64,000 bases of DNA from Acidicapsa dinghuensis (GCF_025685685.1 NZ_JAGSYH010000004.1:62001-126000), one strand, 5' to 3'; positions 17,772 through 29,983 are shown, counted from the first letter of the stretch. The notes: a model not told the origin generated them from the sequence alone. Program-made: numbers and translations.

Positions 17772-18289
17772 TGGATCGGTATTCACGTTGCAAGAAATCC
17801 CGGCTCGCGAAAAGGTTCCGGCAGAATGAACTGGGTGCGACCCTGGTTGAACTGGCTCTATCGTCCGCGATCTTTCTCGGAATGCTGACGGGGGTTTTTG
17901 AAATGTGCTGGGCCTTTAACACCTATCATTATGTGGATGAGATAGCGAGGGAAGGGACGCGATACGCAATAGTGCGCGGCTCCACGTCCTGCACGAATAC
18001 GCCGAGTCTGACCAACTGTAATGCGACAGTGGCGGAGATTCGAAGCTACCTACAGGGGATTCCGTATCCTGGCGTTGACGGCCCGGACAGGATGACTGTA
18101 ACGGTCAACTACTTTACGCCCAGCAGCGCTACACCTACTACATGGACCGCATGCGCATCTGGTACCTGCAATGCCCCCGGGAATCTTGTGAAAGTGCAGG
18201 TTACTTATTCGTTCCCACTTAACATCGCGTGGGTTACCAAGCGAAACTTGAACATGACGAGCTCTTCATCACTGGTGATTGCGCAATAG
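17771..18289 (+). CDS. TadE-like pseudopilin
   Basis: The 172-residue product is a second TadE-family protein: a basic N-terminus (CKKSRLAKRFRQNELGA), the pilin-like segment TLVELALSSAIFLGMLTGVFE with its Glu, then EIAREGTRYAIVRGS and a beta-rich part holding four Cys. Start and previous stop overlap as TAATG, showing translational coupling. The three genes 15977-18289 form one operon of TadG/TadE/TadE type. Confidence 0.85.
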   Translation: MDRYSRCKKSRLAKRFRQNELGATLVELALSSAIFLGMLTGVFEMCWAFNTYHYVDEIAREGTRYAIVRGSTSCTNTPSLTNCNATVAEIRSYLQGIPYPGVDGPDRMTVTVNYFTPSSATPTTWTACASGTCNAPGNLVKVQVTYSFPLNIAWVTKRNLNMTSSSSLVIAQ

Positions 18290-18519
18290 CCGAAGAATCT
18301 GTGAGAGTTGCACTCGCCAATTCTGTGCCTCGATCTCTATTCCTAAAATCTCCTGCCCGTGAAGTCCGCCGAGGTCTCGTACGTTTCGATGTTAGCATCA
18401 GATTTATAGTGTTACGGTTTGGTTGATCCCCTGGACTCTCGGGGATGCGGGTGTGGCCGATGGCTTTGCCGGTTCGCATTGAGAGTCGCATACCTCCTCC
18501 ATTGGAACTCGGCATCACC

Positions 18520-20175
18520 ATGCAGACAAAAACTCTCAAGATTATCCCTCTAGGCGGTTTGGGCGAGTTTGGCATGAACTGTCTCGCTATCCGCTGGGAA
18601 GACGACATTCTCGTTATCGATGCCGGGCTGATGTTTCCAGAGACAGAGCTGCTCGGCGTCGATGTGGTTGTGCCTGATATTTCCTATCTGGTTGAGAACA
18701 AGGCCCATGTGCGCGGCATTCTGCTGACGCATGGCCATGAAGACCATATTGGCGGCCTGCCGTGGGTATTGCAGGAACTGAAAGTGCCGGTGTATGGCAC
18801 GGAGTTCACGCTCGCGTATGTCGAGGGCAAGCTGGAAGAGCACAAGATGCTGGATGAGATCGATCTGATCGAGATTCAGCCGAAGAAGAAGTTTACGATT
18901 GGGCCGTTTACGATCGAGCCGATTCGTGTCACGCACTCTCTGGTGGACTGCGTTGCGTTGGCGATCGATACACCAGTAGGCGTGATCATTCATACTGGCG
19001 ACTTCAAGATCGATCTGTCTCCGCCGGATGGAAAGCCGTTTGATCTGCATACCTTTGCCGAGTATGGCAAGCGTGGTGTGCTGGCGTTGCTGCAGGACTC
19101 AACGAACGTAGAGCGACATGGTTATACGCCGAGCGAATGGGCCGTGAAGCCACGGCTCGACGAGCTGTTTTCGCGGACGCAGAAAAAGCTATTCTTCAGC
19201 TGCTTCTCCTCTTCGATCTACCGCATTCGCATTGCGCTGGAACTGGCGCGCACGCATGGACGCAAGGTAGCTGTCATTGGCCGGTCTATGAATGAGAGCA
19301 CGGAGATTGCGCAGGATCTCGGATATCTCGATATTCCGCCGGGGCTGATCATCAATCCGGGGCAGCTTCGTGATTTTCCGCCGGAGAAGCTGATGCTGCT
19401 GATCAGCGGCACGCAGGGCGAGCCGATGAGTGCGCTGAGCCGAGCCGCGGTGGATACGCATAAGCATGCAAAGATTGAGCCGGGTGACACGGTGATTCTC
19501 AGCTCTCGCATTATTCCGGGGAATGAGAAGAGTATCTTTCGCGTGATCGATCACCTGTACCGGCGAGATGCGAACGTGATCTGCGATGACGGGTCATCTG
19601 GGCTTATTCACGTAAGCGGACATGGCAGCCGCGAAGAGATGCGGCTGCTGATCAACCTCGTGAGGCCTGAGTATTTCATTCCGGTGCATGGCGATTATCG
19701 CTATTTGCGGCAGCACGCGCAGGTTGCGGAAGAGACCGGTGCAATCGGCGGCGCTATCGTGATTGAGGATGGCGATGTGCTGGAAGTGAATCAGCAGCAG
19801 GCGCGCAAGAATGGAAAGGTGACAGCAGGGCGAGTGTTGATTGATTCCGGATCGACGATTGATGTGGTGGAAGACCTTGTGATCAAAGACCGGCGCACTC
19901 TTTCCGAGGATGGCATTGTGCTGGCGGTGCTGGCGCTGAACAAGAAATCGGGACTTGTCGAACGTCTGCCGGAGGTAGTCATGCGTGGGTTTGGCGGTTC
20001 TGACATCACGGAACCGGCGCGCGAGGTGGTAATGCGATGCCTGGACTCTCTTAGCCCTGAGGAGAAAGCCGACTACGGCGTGGTGAAGGAAAAAGTGCGC
20101 GTCGAGTTGAAGCGGTTCATCCAAAAATCGACTGGGCGTCGACCGATGATCATGCCTGTGGTGATGGAAATTTGA
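18520..20175 (+). CDS. rnj: Ribonuclease J
   Basis: A metallo-beta-lactamase/beta-CASP ribonuclease of 551 residues that degrades and processes RNA from 5' ends in the cytoplasm. The zinc motif HGHEDH (H71, H73, D75, H76), the GDFK and DSTN loops, then the beta-CASP motifs (IGRSMNE, ISGTQGEPMSAL, SSRIIPGNE) and the conserved VHGDYRYLRQHA are all seen. The C-terminal domain is complete (LKRFIQKSTGRRPMIMPVVMEI). The start is ATG 18520, from which the universal opening KIIPLGGLGEFGMN follows; a frame start at 18445 is a poor match to the family. The gene stands 230 bases after the tad operon. Confidence 0.95.
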   Translation: MQTKTLKIIPLGGLGEFGMNCLAIRWEDDILVIDAGLMFPETELLGVDVVVPDISYLVENKAHVRGILLTHGHEDHIGGLPWVLQELKVPVYGTEFTLAYVEGKLEEHKMLDEIDLIEIQPKKKFTIGPFTIEPIRVTHSLVDCVALAIDTPVGVIIHTGDFKIDLSPPDGKPFDLHTFAEYGKRGVLALLQDSTNVERHGYTPSEWAVKPRLDELFSRTQKKLFFSCFSSSIYRIRIALELARTHGRKVAVIGRSMNESTEIAQDLGYLDIPPGLIINPGQLRDFPPEKLMLLISGTQGEPMSALSRAAVDTHKHAKIEPGDTVILSSRIIPGNEKSIFRVIDHLYRRDANVICDDGSSGLIHVSGHGSREEMRLLINLVRPEYFIPVHGDYRYLRQHAQVAEETGAIGGAIVIEDGDVLEVNQQQARKNGKVTAGRVLIDSGSTIDVVEDLVIKDRRTLSEDGIVLAVLALNKKSGLVERLPEVVMRGFGGSDITEPAREVVMRCLDSLSPEEKADYGVVKEKVRVELKRFIQKSTGRRPMIMPVVMEI

Positions 20176-20211
20176 GAAGGCTGCGCGCCGTGCCATCGAT
20201 AAAATCTTGGC

Positions 20212-20724
20212 ATGCTTCGATGCTCTATTCTCTCCATCGCCGCTGCGTTCATGCTGTGTGCTTCCCAAGTTCATGCTGCCGATTGCAAGCCCGCACACAC
20301 GGTTCAGGAATTCTTGCAGATATGGAATGACGCGGTCATTGGTCCTGGGAATCGCAGTCATGCGTGCACTCTCAGTCTGCTAACGTTCGACGCGCGAATC
20401 ACTGGTATTGTGCCGGATAAAGATGCTCATGCAAGGCGCGTGATCGAAAATCCGCGACAGTTTGTCGCCTGGTACCAGCAGCATCCCAAAGAGATGTTCT
20501 GGGAACGCACGCTGCATTCGACTGTGGATGTGTATGAAGGGGTTGCGCGGGTTACTCGCACTTACGAAGTACGGGATTCGGCGGAAGGCCCGGTGAAAGC
20601 GACGGGAATCGAAGATTTTGAGCTCATCTTTCAAGTCGGCGAGTGGAAGGCCTTTTCCATGCTTTGGCAGGACGCCATTCCTTCGAAGCCATTGCCTGAG
20701 GGATACCTTCCTTCACAGCATTGA
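20212..20724 (+). CDS. Secreted NTF2/SnoaL-like protein
   Basis: The 170-residue product begins with a clear signal peptide (LRCSILSIAAAFMLCASQVHAA, cut probably after HAA) and continues with a domain of about 145 residues. The domain has a mixed alpha-beta pattern typical of the SnoaL/nuclear transport factor 2 fold: VQEFLQIWNDAVI at the start, a run of alternating strands (TVDVYEGVARVTRTYEV) and a terminal WKAFSMLWQDA. No catalytic residues can be assigned. It is probably periplasmic, with two Cys that may pair. The stop overlaps the upstream extension of the following frame but not its likely start at 20787. Confidence 0.7.
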   Translation: MLRCSILSIAAAFMLCASQVHAADCKPAHTVQEFLQIWNDAVIGPGNRSHACTLSLLTFDARITGIVPDKDAHARRVIENPRQFVAWYQQHPKEMFWERTLHSTVDVYEGVARVTRTYEVRDSAEGPVKATGIEDFELIFQVGEWKAFSMLWQDAIPSKPLPEGYLPSQH

Positions 20725-20786
20725 TTTACTGGATGCACTCGAAATCGCAGGTGAAACACTTCCGGTCGAGTATGTACCCTAGAGAG

Positions 20787-21770
20787 ATGACAACTGCCAC
20801 TGAAACGCTGGTAACGCTCGATACAATTCGCGCTGCGGCTGAGCGCATTGCAGGGATCGCTGTAAAGACACCTCTGGTTCGTGCGCCTTTTCCTGGCGTG
20901 GGCGGCGAGGTGTGGCTCAAAGCCGAGAGCCTGCAGCCTATCGGCAGCTTTAAGCTGCGCGGGGCGGCGAACAAGATTCTGCAGCTTACTGCGGATGAGG
21001 TTGCTCGCGGAGTGATCACGTATTCAAGCGGCAACCATGCGCAGGGTGTCGCGTACGCGGCGCGTGCGGTGGGTGCGAAGGCAGTGATCGTCATGCCATC
21101 AAACGCTCCGGCGATCAAGCGAGCTGCGACGCTGGCGCTGGGCGCGGAAGTTGTTGAAGTGGGCGTGGCGTCAAGCGAGCGGCTGGCAAAGTCCGATGAG
21201 CTGGTGGCGAAGCATGGCTACGTAACGGTTGCTCCATATGACGATGAGGCCATCATTGCCGGGCAGGCCACCTGCGGGCTGGAGATTGTCGAGGCAATTC
21301 CAGATGTCGATCTGGTGCTGAGCCCGGTGAGCGGTGGAGGGTTGCTGAGCGGGACCGCGGCGGCGGTGCGGCAGTTGCGTCCGGAGGCAGTGGTTGTGGG
21401 AGTGGAGCCAGAGCTGGCGGGGGATGCCGCGGAGAGTTTCCGGACTGGCGAGCTGGTGACATGGCCGGCGGAACTGACGAGCCGGACGATGGCGGATGGT
21501 TTGCGAACGCAGAGCCTCGGCGTCCGGAACTTTGCGCATATTCGTGCGTTTGTTGACCGAATTGTGACGGTGACCGAAGCGGAGATCCGCGCGGCGATGC
21601 GGGCGATTGTGGCTACGGCACGGCTGGTTCCTGAGCCGAGCGGCGCCGTAACGACGGCGGCGCTGATGTTTCATGCGCACGAGCTGCCGCCGTACCGGAA
21701 GGCTGTCGCGATCGTCAGCGGGGGCAATGTGGCGCCGGAGATGCTGGCTGATGTGCTGACGGGAGCTTGA
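20787..21770 (+). CDS. Threonine/serine dehydratase-like PLP enzyme
   Basis: A fold-type II PLP enzyme of 327 residues. The PLP lysine lies in GSFKLRGAANK, the substrate loop SSGNHAQGVAYAA and the phosphate-binding SGGGLLSG are clear. It lacks the C-terminal ACT-like regulatory domain of biosynthetic IlvA, so the form is that of catabolic threonine ammonia-lyase or eukaryote-type serine racemase/dehydratase. The reaction is elimination of water from threonine (to 2-oxobutanoate) or serine. ATG 20787 is chosen since AGAGAG precedes it and earlier frame codons overlap the upstream gene. The substrate cannot be decided from sequence. Confidence 0.85.
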   Translation: MTTATETLVTLDTIRAAAERIAGIAVKTPLVRAPFPGVGGEVWLKAESLQPIGSFKLRGAANKILQLTADEVARGVITYSSGNHAQGVAYAARAVGAKAVIVMPSNAPAIKRAATLALGAEVVEVGVASSERLAKSDELVAKHGYVTVAPYDDEAIIAGQATCGLEIVEAIPDVDLVLSPVSGGGLLSGTAAAVRQLRPEAVVVGVEPELAGDAAESFRTGELVTWPAELTSRTMADGLRTQSLGVRNFAHIRAFVDRIVTVTEAEIRAAMRAIVATARLVPEPSGAVTTAALMFHAHELPPYRKAVAIVSGGNVAPEMLADVLTGA

Positions 21771-21805
21771 ACATCTCGTAATGAAAGATGCAGCAAGGCA
21801 TAATT

Positions 21806-21817
21806 CCATAAATATGG
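21806..21817. promoter_or_regulatory. Dyad before vapB, candidate autoregulation operator
   Basis: CCATA (21806-21810) and TATGG (21813-21817) form an inverted repeat around two A residues, 12 bases before the antitoxin ATG. VapB antitoxins commonly repress their own promoter through such a site. The arms are short, so the call is tentative. Confidence 0.35.
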
Positions 21818-21829
21818 TAAACTGACGCT

Positions 21830-22066
21830 ATGAGAACCACCGTGGACATTCCGGACGCCGTATATCGCGAGCTGAAGGTATATGCGGCGATGGAGGGAAC
21901 GACGATCCGGGAAATTATTCTGGAGGGCGTCGCCGAAAAACTGCGAAGCCGCAAACCAAAGGCTCAGCGGGACAGCCGGCCACGATTTCCTGTGATTGGC
22001 TCAAAGAATCCGGGCTCATTGCAATTAGGCGAAGAAGGTGTCTACGAATACATCCCTTTTCCCTGA
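21830..22066 (+). CDS. vapB: VapB-type antitoxin (ribbon-helix-helix)
   Basis: The 78-residue product opens with a ribbon-helix-helix (MRTTVDIPDAVYRELKVYAA, then EGTTIREIILEGVAEKLR) for DNA binding and dimerisation. It continues with a Pro- and Arg-rich tail ending GVYEYIPFP, which should wrap the toxin. It overlaps the downstream PIN toxin gene by 29 bases, the usual layout of a type II toxin-antitoxin pair. A small dyad lies just upstream. Confidence 0.85.
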   Translation: MRTTVDIPDAVYRELKVYAAMEGTTIREIILEGVAEKLRSRKPKAQRDSRPRFPVIGSKNPGSLQLGEEGVYEYIPFP

Positions 22067-22475
22067 TGTGAATGTCTGGGTGGCATTGGCACATAAGATT
22101 CATCCGCACAACAGAACTGCGACAGCATGGGAAGAATCGCTCTCGATAGACGATGTTCTGTGCTTCTGCCGATTCACGCAACTTGGACTATTGCGGTTGC
22201 TAACGAATCCTGCCGCGATGCGCGAAGATGTCCTTACGCAAGCACAAGCATGGAGTGCTTTCGACGCGTTTACTGAAGTCTCTGGTGCAAAGCTGCTGGA
22301 TGAGCCAATGGGCCTCGACCGGCCATTTCGGCAACTAACAGATCGCCAAGAAGTCTCGACCAAGCAATGGGCCGACGCTTATCTCGCGGCATTTGCTAAA
22401 ACCGCACACCTGACACTGGTCACTTTCGACCGGGCGTTGGCGGCAACTGTCGAGGGAGCTATTCTGCTTGCGTAA
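22038..22475 (+). CDS. vapC: VapC-type PIN-domain toxin
   Basis: The 145-residue product is a PIN-domain ribonuclease. LFPDVNVWVALA gives the first acidic residue (D10), and WADAYLAAFAKTAHLTLVTFDRAL gives the two late Asp residues. The middle segment reads RFTQLGLLRLLTNPAAM, the form seen in mycobacterial-type VapC toxins. The start is GTG 22038 inside vapB. The toxin would cut specific RNAs when released from VapB. The pair looks intact. Confidence 0.88.
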   Translation: MSTNTSLFPDVNVWVALAHKIHPHNRTATAWEESLSIDDVLCFCRFTQLGLLRLLTNPAAMREDVLTQAQAWSAFDAFTEVSGAKLLDEPMGLDRPFRQLTDRQEVSTKQWADAYLAAFAKTAHLTLVTFDRALAATVEGAILLA

Positions 22476-22592
22476 CCTAAGCCTACCAGTCCGGCAGCAC
22501 TATTCCCCGAATGAGAGTCAGCTCAAGCGAACAGTTTGCACTCAGTCTGGCAGCCGGTAATCACAGAATCTGGATTTCTCCGTCTTTCCGTT

Positions 22593-23615
22593 ATGATTCT
22601 GTCTGTGAAACGCGTCTCCTTTCTTGCTTCATCCGCGCTTGCTCTTCTTTACATCTCTCCTATCTTGGCGGCTGGACCGGACAAACCACAGGTGAAGCCG
22701 ATGGCTGGGCCACGGGCTACTGCGTTGCGGGAGACGCCGCTCTATGTAGCGCCGGATACTGGCTCGCAGCGGGTCGACCGGGTGCAGGAGGGGCGTGAGC
22801 TGGTTGTTGCTGAAACCAGCGGGCCGTGGATTCGTGTGTTTGCAAACACCGATATCGAAGAGGTGAGCGAAAAGGACTCTCCGGTATTCGGACAGGAGAC
22901 TACACCGCCGCCGATTTCAGGATGGATCGAGGCCAAGGGTATTGTGCGCGACACCGCACCGAATGGCGACGCGATCTTGATGGGCGAGGCTGCCACGATG
23001 GAGAGGCTTGCCGAGGATGCGCGCGGTCCGCGCAACGCCGGGCAGACGGCACGGCTGTTGTACCGGCGGCTTGTCGAGTTTTTCCCGCAATCGCCACTCG
23101 CTGGCGAGGCCTCATGGCGCGCGGCGGATATTCGCTGGCAGTTTCAGAAGGCCGATTCGGCGCGGCTGCCATCCTCGAAGGAGCGCGATCCTTATCTGCG
23201 CGAGCTGATGGATGAGGACGAACTGAGGAAAGTGATCAAGAACTATCCGGGCTCGAAAGACGCGGATTATGCGGCCTATGAGCTGATTGAAAACAAGCTC
23301 TGCGGAGATTGGCAGGGTCAGGCGAAGTGTCCAGAGAAAGAAGCGGAAGCCTACGAGAAATTCGCGAATGAACATCCAAACGGTCCACGGACAGCACAAG
23401 CGCTGTATCAAGTGGTTTACCGCATGGCCGTTCTGGGTGATATGTACAGCGCGGACGGTAACGACAAGAAAGCGGCAGCGGCTCGAAATCATGCCCGCGA
23501 GATTGCGGGAAAGATGAAGGATAAGTTTTCGGACTCGGATTACACCGATAGGGCCGCGACGCTGGTGTATAAATTCGAGCAAGGCGTCGCTGTCTATGGC
23601 GAAGATCAGAATTGA
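22593..23615 (+). CDS. Envelope protein with SH3-like and TPR-like regions
   Basis: The product (340 residues from ATG 22593) has an N-terminal signal peptide (VSFLASSALALLYISPILAAGP). It continues with a bacterial SH3-type domain (about 45-120: ALRETPLYVAPDTGSQRVDRVQEG, LVVAETSGPWIRV, GWIEAKGIV) and an alpha-helical region with a TPR-like pattern (LYRRLVEFFPQSPLAGEASWRAADI; KNYPGSKDADYAAYELI; FANEHPNGPRTAQALYQVVYRMA). These features suggest a periplasmic, peptidoglycan-associated protein. The upstream frame start at 22536 lacks a ribosome site and would bury the signal peptide; an in-frame GTG at 22605 is also possible. It lies 195 bases before uppP, which also serves the cell wall. Confidence 0.7.
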   Translation: MILSVKRVSFLASSALALLYISPILAAGPDKPQVKPMAGPRATALRETPLYVAPDTGSQRVDRVQEGRELVVAETSGPWIRVFANTDIEEVSEKDSPVFGQETTPPPISGWIEAKGIVRDTAPNGDAILMGEAATMERLAEDARGPRNAGQTARLLYRRLVEFFPQSPLAGEASWRAADIRWQFQKADSARLPSSKERDPYLRELMDEDELRKVIKNYPGSKDADYAAYELIENKLCGDWQGQAKCPEKEAEAYEKFANEHPNGPRTAQALYQVVYRMAVLGDMYSADGNDKKAAAARNHAREIAGKMKDKFSDSDYTDRAATLVYKFEQGVAVYGEDQN

Positions 23616-23809
23616 TTTCTTCGCCCCTGTATAGCGCAAGGCCAATATAGGTTTGCAGGCGGAAAGTTGATATTTGGTGCCGAGTGCGGTGCTGTTCTGC
23701 CGCAAGTACATATTGCCTATATTCGAAAGATGCAAGCAACGATTCCTGTCCTGAATGGCACAAATGATTTGAAGTTCCATACACTTCCATTGCTGATACT
23801 GGAGGAAGA

Positions 23810-24739
23810 TTGAACGACTATCTCTTGTCGGTACTTCTGGGCGTGGTTGAAGGATTGACCGAGTTTCTGCCTGTTAGCTCTACGGCTCACCTGCGGATAT
23901 CAGAGGCTTTGCTGCACATTCCTATTGGAGTGCAGGCATGTTCCGTGGCCGGTGATCCAGCGGCGTGCATGCAGAACGTCGCGTACTGGAAGATGTACAC
24001 GATCGTGATTCAGTTGGGTGCGATTCTGGCGCTCTGCCTGCTATTCATGGGGCGCATCATCGAATTCATCCGCACTTTTCCCAAGGGCGAGTCTGGTAAC
24101 CGGACTATCTGGAACCATCCGATCTCGCTCACGCTGATTGCCTTTGCCTTCACCTCGGGCCCGGCGCTGCTGTTGAAGAAACTGATCAGCAAGAATCTTG
24201 AAAATCTGCAAACAATAGCATGGGCTTTGCTGATTGGCGGCATTGTGATGTGGGTGGTAGACGCTTACACCGTGCGATATGAAGCGGGCATCGCCGATGT
24301 GGAAGAGATGAGTCTTTGGCAAGGAATCTGGGTTGGACTCTGCCAGACCACTTCGGCGGTCTTTCCAGGTACATCGCGATCTATGTCAACAATCGCAGCC
24401 GGACAGATCGTGGGACTGACCCGCTCAGCTGCGCTGGAGTTCAGCTTTTTGTTGTCGATTCCGACGATGATTGCCGCCACGGGCTGGGATATGTGGAAGG
24501 AAGTGCTGCACCCGAGCCATGCCGAGGCGGGCGAGCTGTTTACGCCTCTGGTGATGACCAAGGAGCGATGGATCGTATTGTTGATCGGGATGCTGGTCAG
24601 CTTTGTGGTGGCGCTTGGGGTGGTTGAGTGGTTTCTGCAATGGGTGCGGCGGCATGGGCTGGTGCTCTTCGCGCTGTACCGCATCGCGTTGGCGATTTTA
24701 TTGCTGACTATCGGCAAATCGCTTCTGGGGTCCTCCTGA
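23810..24739 (+). CDS. uppP: Undecaprenyl-diphosphatase
   Basis: This integral membrane phosphatase (309 residues, several hydrophobic helices) recycles undecaprenyl diphosphate for peptidoglycan synthesis and confers basal bacitracin resistance. The two signature motifs are present: VEGLTEFLPVSSTAH near the N-terminus and VFPGTSRS near residue 185. Start is TTG 23810, with GGAGG 4-5 bases upstream, in agreement with the family N-terminus (NDYLLSVLLGVVEGLTEF). A TTG start on a clearly real gene suggests modest translation. A small insertion after LLHIPIG (QACSVAGDPAACMQN) is longer than in most members. Confidence 0.95.
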   Translation: MNDYLLSVLLGVVEGLTEFLPVSSTAHLRISEALLHIPIGVQACSVAGDPAACMQNVAYWKMYTIVIQLGAILALCLLFMGRIIEFIRTFPKGESGNRTIWNHPISLTLIAFAFTSGPALLLKKLISKNLENLQTIAWALLIGGIVMWVVDAYTVRYEAGIADVEEMSLWQGIWVGLCQTTSAVFPGTSRSMSTIAAGQIVGLTRSAALEFSFLLSIPTMIAATGWDMWKEVLHPSHAEAGELFTPLVMTKERWIVLLIGMLVSFVVALGVVEWFLQWVRRHGLVLFALYRIALAILLLTIGKSLLGSS

Positions 24740-24939
24740 GAGCATTCCCAAGCGGTGAGTGCCGTTGAGGTTGCTGACACCGGTATTGGACAGCGAGGTT
24801 CCTCTGGCTGGATTCGCTGTGAATCATCGCAGAGGGAGCCTGACGAGCGGCGATAATAGTAAGTGCTCTGGGGTGTTCTCGCTGTACGCGGCTCGCCGAT
24901 GAATTCGGTGTGAGTTTGCCGCACGGTTGCGTCCCTCGC

Positions 24940-27696
<2,757 letters not shown>

Positions 27697-27757
27697 GAAC
27701 AATTAAGTTGAACGCGAAGGCGGGTTTCAGCGTCCAATGGGCCAGGAACGAATACTC

Positions 27758-29059
27758 ATGAACCGGTTTCTGGCCATTGTACTTTTGGTTACGTGTAGCT
27801 CCGTTATAGGGGCGATAGCGCAGACTCCGCAGGCGACGGACCTGCCGGGGAAACCCTTTTTCATCAAAAAGACGTGGATAATCGGCGGCGAGGGGAACTG
27901 GGACTATCTGACGATGGACCCAAAGACCATGCAACTGTTCATTCCGCATGGCCGTATTGTGCAGGTTGTGGATGTCAACACTGGCCAGGTAGTTGGGCAG
28001 GTGACCGGCCTGCGCGATGCGCACAGCGTTGCGCTTGACGAGGAAGGTCAGTATGGATTCGTGACGGACGGCGGAGCCGCGTCCGTAATTGTCTTTGACC
28101 GGTCCTCCTATCAGGTGATCGCGCGTATCCCTACAGCGAATAATCCGAGGGCAGCGGTATTTGACGCAAGCACTGGCCTGGTTTTCGCCGTGTGCCCTGA
28201 CACTACGCCTGAGGCAAATCCGCAGAGGCGTGGGCAGTCACCATCTCGTCGTGCTGCTCCTGAGGTCCAATCGACCATTACGGTGATCGACCCGCAATCG
28301 CACAAGAGACTGGCCGATGTGCTGGTTCCCAATCAGCTCGGCTTTGCGCAAGCGGATGGACGCGGAACGGTCTACATCAATGACGTCAAACTAAATCACG
28401 TGATCTACCTGCACACACAAACTGTCGTATCGCAGATCCAGAACGGGTTGCAGCGGATGGAAACCGGTGCAAAGGCCAACAATGCTGATGGGAAAGATAA
28501 CGCATCGGACGGAAATGACGGGACAGACAAACACCGCAGCGAAACCAGAGACTATCTGGTGGTCGATTGGACCCCGCAAAGCCAACAGTCGACCGACAAC
28601 ATTCCCAACCAACTGCATTCGTTGAGCATTGGCGGAGGCTGCGTCGCTCCGCACGGACTGGCGATTGATGCAGCAGATAACCGACTGTTTGTTGCCTGCG
28701 AGAATATGCGGATGGTGGTGCTGAACACCGAAGATGGTTCGCAGGTAACGACTCTACCGATCGGAGCAGGCAACGATGCGCTCGGTTTCGATGCGGATCG
28801 AGGACTTATCTACGCTTCCAATGGCGGTGGAGTGGGCAGCCTGACTATCATCCGACGAGATGTCGTCGATACATACCACGTGATCCAAGAACTGCCGACG
28901 CAGGCAAGGGCGCGGACTCTGGCGGTAAACCCCGATAATGGCAATGTCTACCTGGTGACGAACGTCGTGGGCTTCGACCTAAATCACGATGGTGGTATCG
29001 GAGGATTGCAAACAGCGGCCGTACCAGGGAGCTTTCGGGTACTTGTCGTGGGAAATTAA
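27758..29059 (+). CDS. Secreted YncE-like beta-propeller protein
   Basis: A signal peptide (MNRFLAIVLLVTCSSVIGAIAQ) is followed by about 400 residues of beta-propeller-like blades: VVDVNTGQVVGQVTGL, SVALDEEGQYGFVTDGG, VIVFDRSSYQVIARIPTANNPRAAVF, AIDAADNRLFVACENMRMVVL, DALGFDADRGLIYASNGG and TLAVNPDNGNVYLVTN. This pattern matches the YncE/PQQ-dependent-like seven-bladed repeat family of unknown ligand. ATG 27758 is preferred over 27737 since the signal peptide then starts at residue 1. The middle holds a hydrophilic insertion with Asp/Asn/Gly repeats (GKDNASDGNDGTDK). The protein is periplasmic or extracellular; no enzymatic motif was seen. Confidence 0.75.
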   Translation: MNRFLAIVLLVTCSSVIGAIAQTPQATDLPGKPFFIKKTWIIGGEGNWDYLTMDPKTMQLFIPHGRIVQVVDVNTGQVVGQVTGLRDAHSVALDEEGQYGFVTDGGAASVIVFDRSSYQVIARIPTANNPRAAVFDASTGLVFAVCPDTTPEANPQRRGQSPSRRAAPEVQSTITVIDPQSHKRLADVLVPNQLGFAQADGRGTVYINDVKLNHVIYLHTQTVVSQIQNGLQRMETGAKANNADGKDNASDGNDGTDKHRSETRDYLVVDWTPQSQQSTDNIPNQLHSLSIGGGCVAPHGLAIDAADNRLFVACENMRMVVLNTEDGSQVTTLPIGAGNDALGFDADRGLIYASNGGGVGSLTIIRRDVVDTYHVIQELPTQARARTLAVNPDNGNVYLVTNVVGFDLNHDGGIGGLQTAAVPGSFRVLVVGN

Positions 29060-29104
29060 GCAGTTTCCTCTTGATTCTTAAGACTTTGGTGGCAAACTGA
29101 AAGC

Positions 29105-29911
29105 ATGTCTCCCCCCGGGACATCCAAGCTCCCTCGTGTCTTGCTGATCGACGATGATGTGATCAGCCGCGAAGTCATCTCCATGACACTGGAGATGCAT
29201 GGGTATCCGGTGGACTCGGCCGAGGATGGCGCACAGGCACTCGAGTTTTTGAGCCGTGCGAACGCGAGCGCTGCCGATGTGGCACCCGATGTCATCCTTA
29301 TGGACGCACAGATGCCGGGCTTGAGCGGTGTGGGATTGATCGAAGCTCTGCGCAAGAGTTCCAACGCGCGAATCATCGCAATCAGCGGAAGCGCGAATGA
29401 TCGGGTGCGCGAATCAGCCGACGGGTTTCTGCTGAAACCGGTTGATCCGGCGGCGCTGGAGGAAGTTCTTGGCACACAAGAACAGAGCGGCGCGCAAAAT
29501 CATGGACTTACGCTGCAGGCCACTGCCGATTTACCGGAAGATGCCGATAACAACACCGAGGCCGCAGGGCGTGTGGCTGAACATGTAATTGACCCGGTAA
29601 TGCTTAAAAAGCTCAGAGCCATGATGCCAGACTCCGCTGTGCGGGAGATTTACATGGCAACCGCCATGGACCTGGCGAGCAGACTGGTAACGCTGTCGGC
29701 TGCCATGAGCCAGGGGCGTGCTTCAGAGGTAGCCCGTGTGGCGCATGCTATCAAAGGTGGATGTGCCATGGTTGGATTATCGGGAGCGCGCGATTCTGCC
29801 GCTCGGTTAGAAATTAGTAACCAGCCTGAAAACTGGCAAAATGAATTGACACAATTACATTTCGCGCTTGACAAGTTGCAGGGCTTACTTTCAGATGGGT
29901 TACTATGGTAA
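29105..29911 (+). CDS. Response regulator with HPt domain
   Basis: The 268-residue product has an N-terminal receiver domain (about 11-125) with phosphorylatable D67 in LMDAQMPG, acidic pocket DDD (16-18), the Thr/Ser position in ISGSAND and Lys in LLKP. A linker leads to an alpha-helical C-terminal HPt domain (about 165-268) with H214 in ARVAHAIKGGCAMVGL. Such REC-HPt proteins are relays in phosphorelay systems. No histidine kinase is adjacent. The next gene is a NarL-type regulator that may receive the phosphate; no kinase for either was seen. A short intergenic gap (73 bases) separates them. Confidence 0.88.
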   Translation: MSPPGTSKLPRVLLIDDDVISREVISMTLEMHGYPVDSAEDGAQALEFLSRANASAADVAPDVILMDAQMPGLSGVGLIEALRKSSNARIIAISGSANDRVRESADGFLLKPVDPAALEEVLGTQEQSGAQNHGLTLQATADLPEDADNNTEAAGRVAEHVIDPVMLKKLRAMMPDSAVREIYMATAMDLASRLVTLSAAMSQGRASEVARVAHAIKGGCAMVGLSGARDSAARLEISNQPENWQNELTQLHFALDKLQGLLSDGLLW

Positions 29912-29983
29912 TACATCTCAGAAGATAGCGGGCGAACCCGTATTAAGGGGCGCAGTGAGTAAAACACTGAAGGAAGGGTTGTG

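Noticed and set aside
18426..18446. ATCCCC/GGGGAT dyad before the RNase J gene
   Set aside because: The stem is short (6 bp), the loop is long and there is no T-run or conserved neighbour feature; chance is likely.
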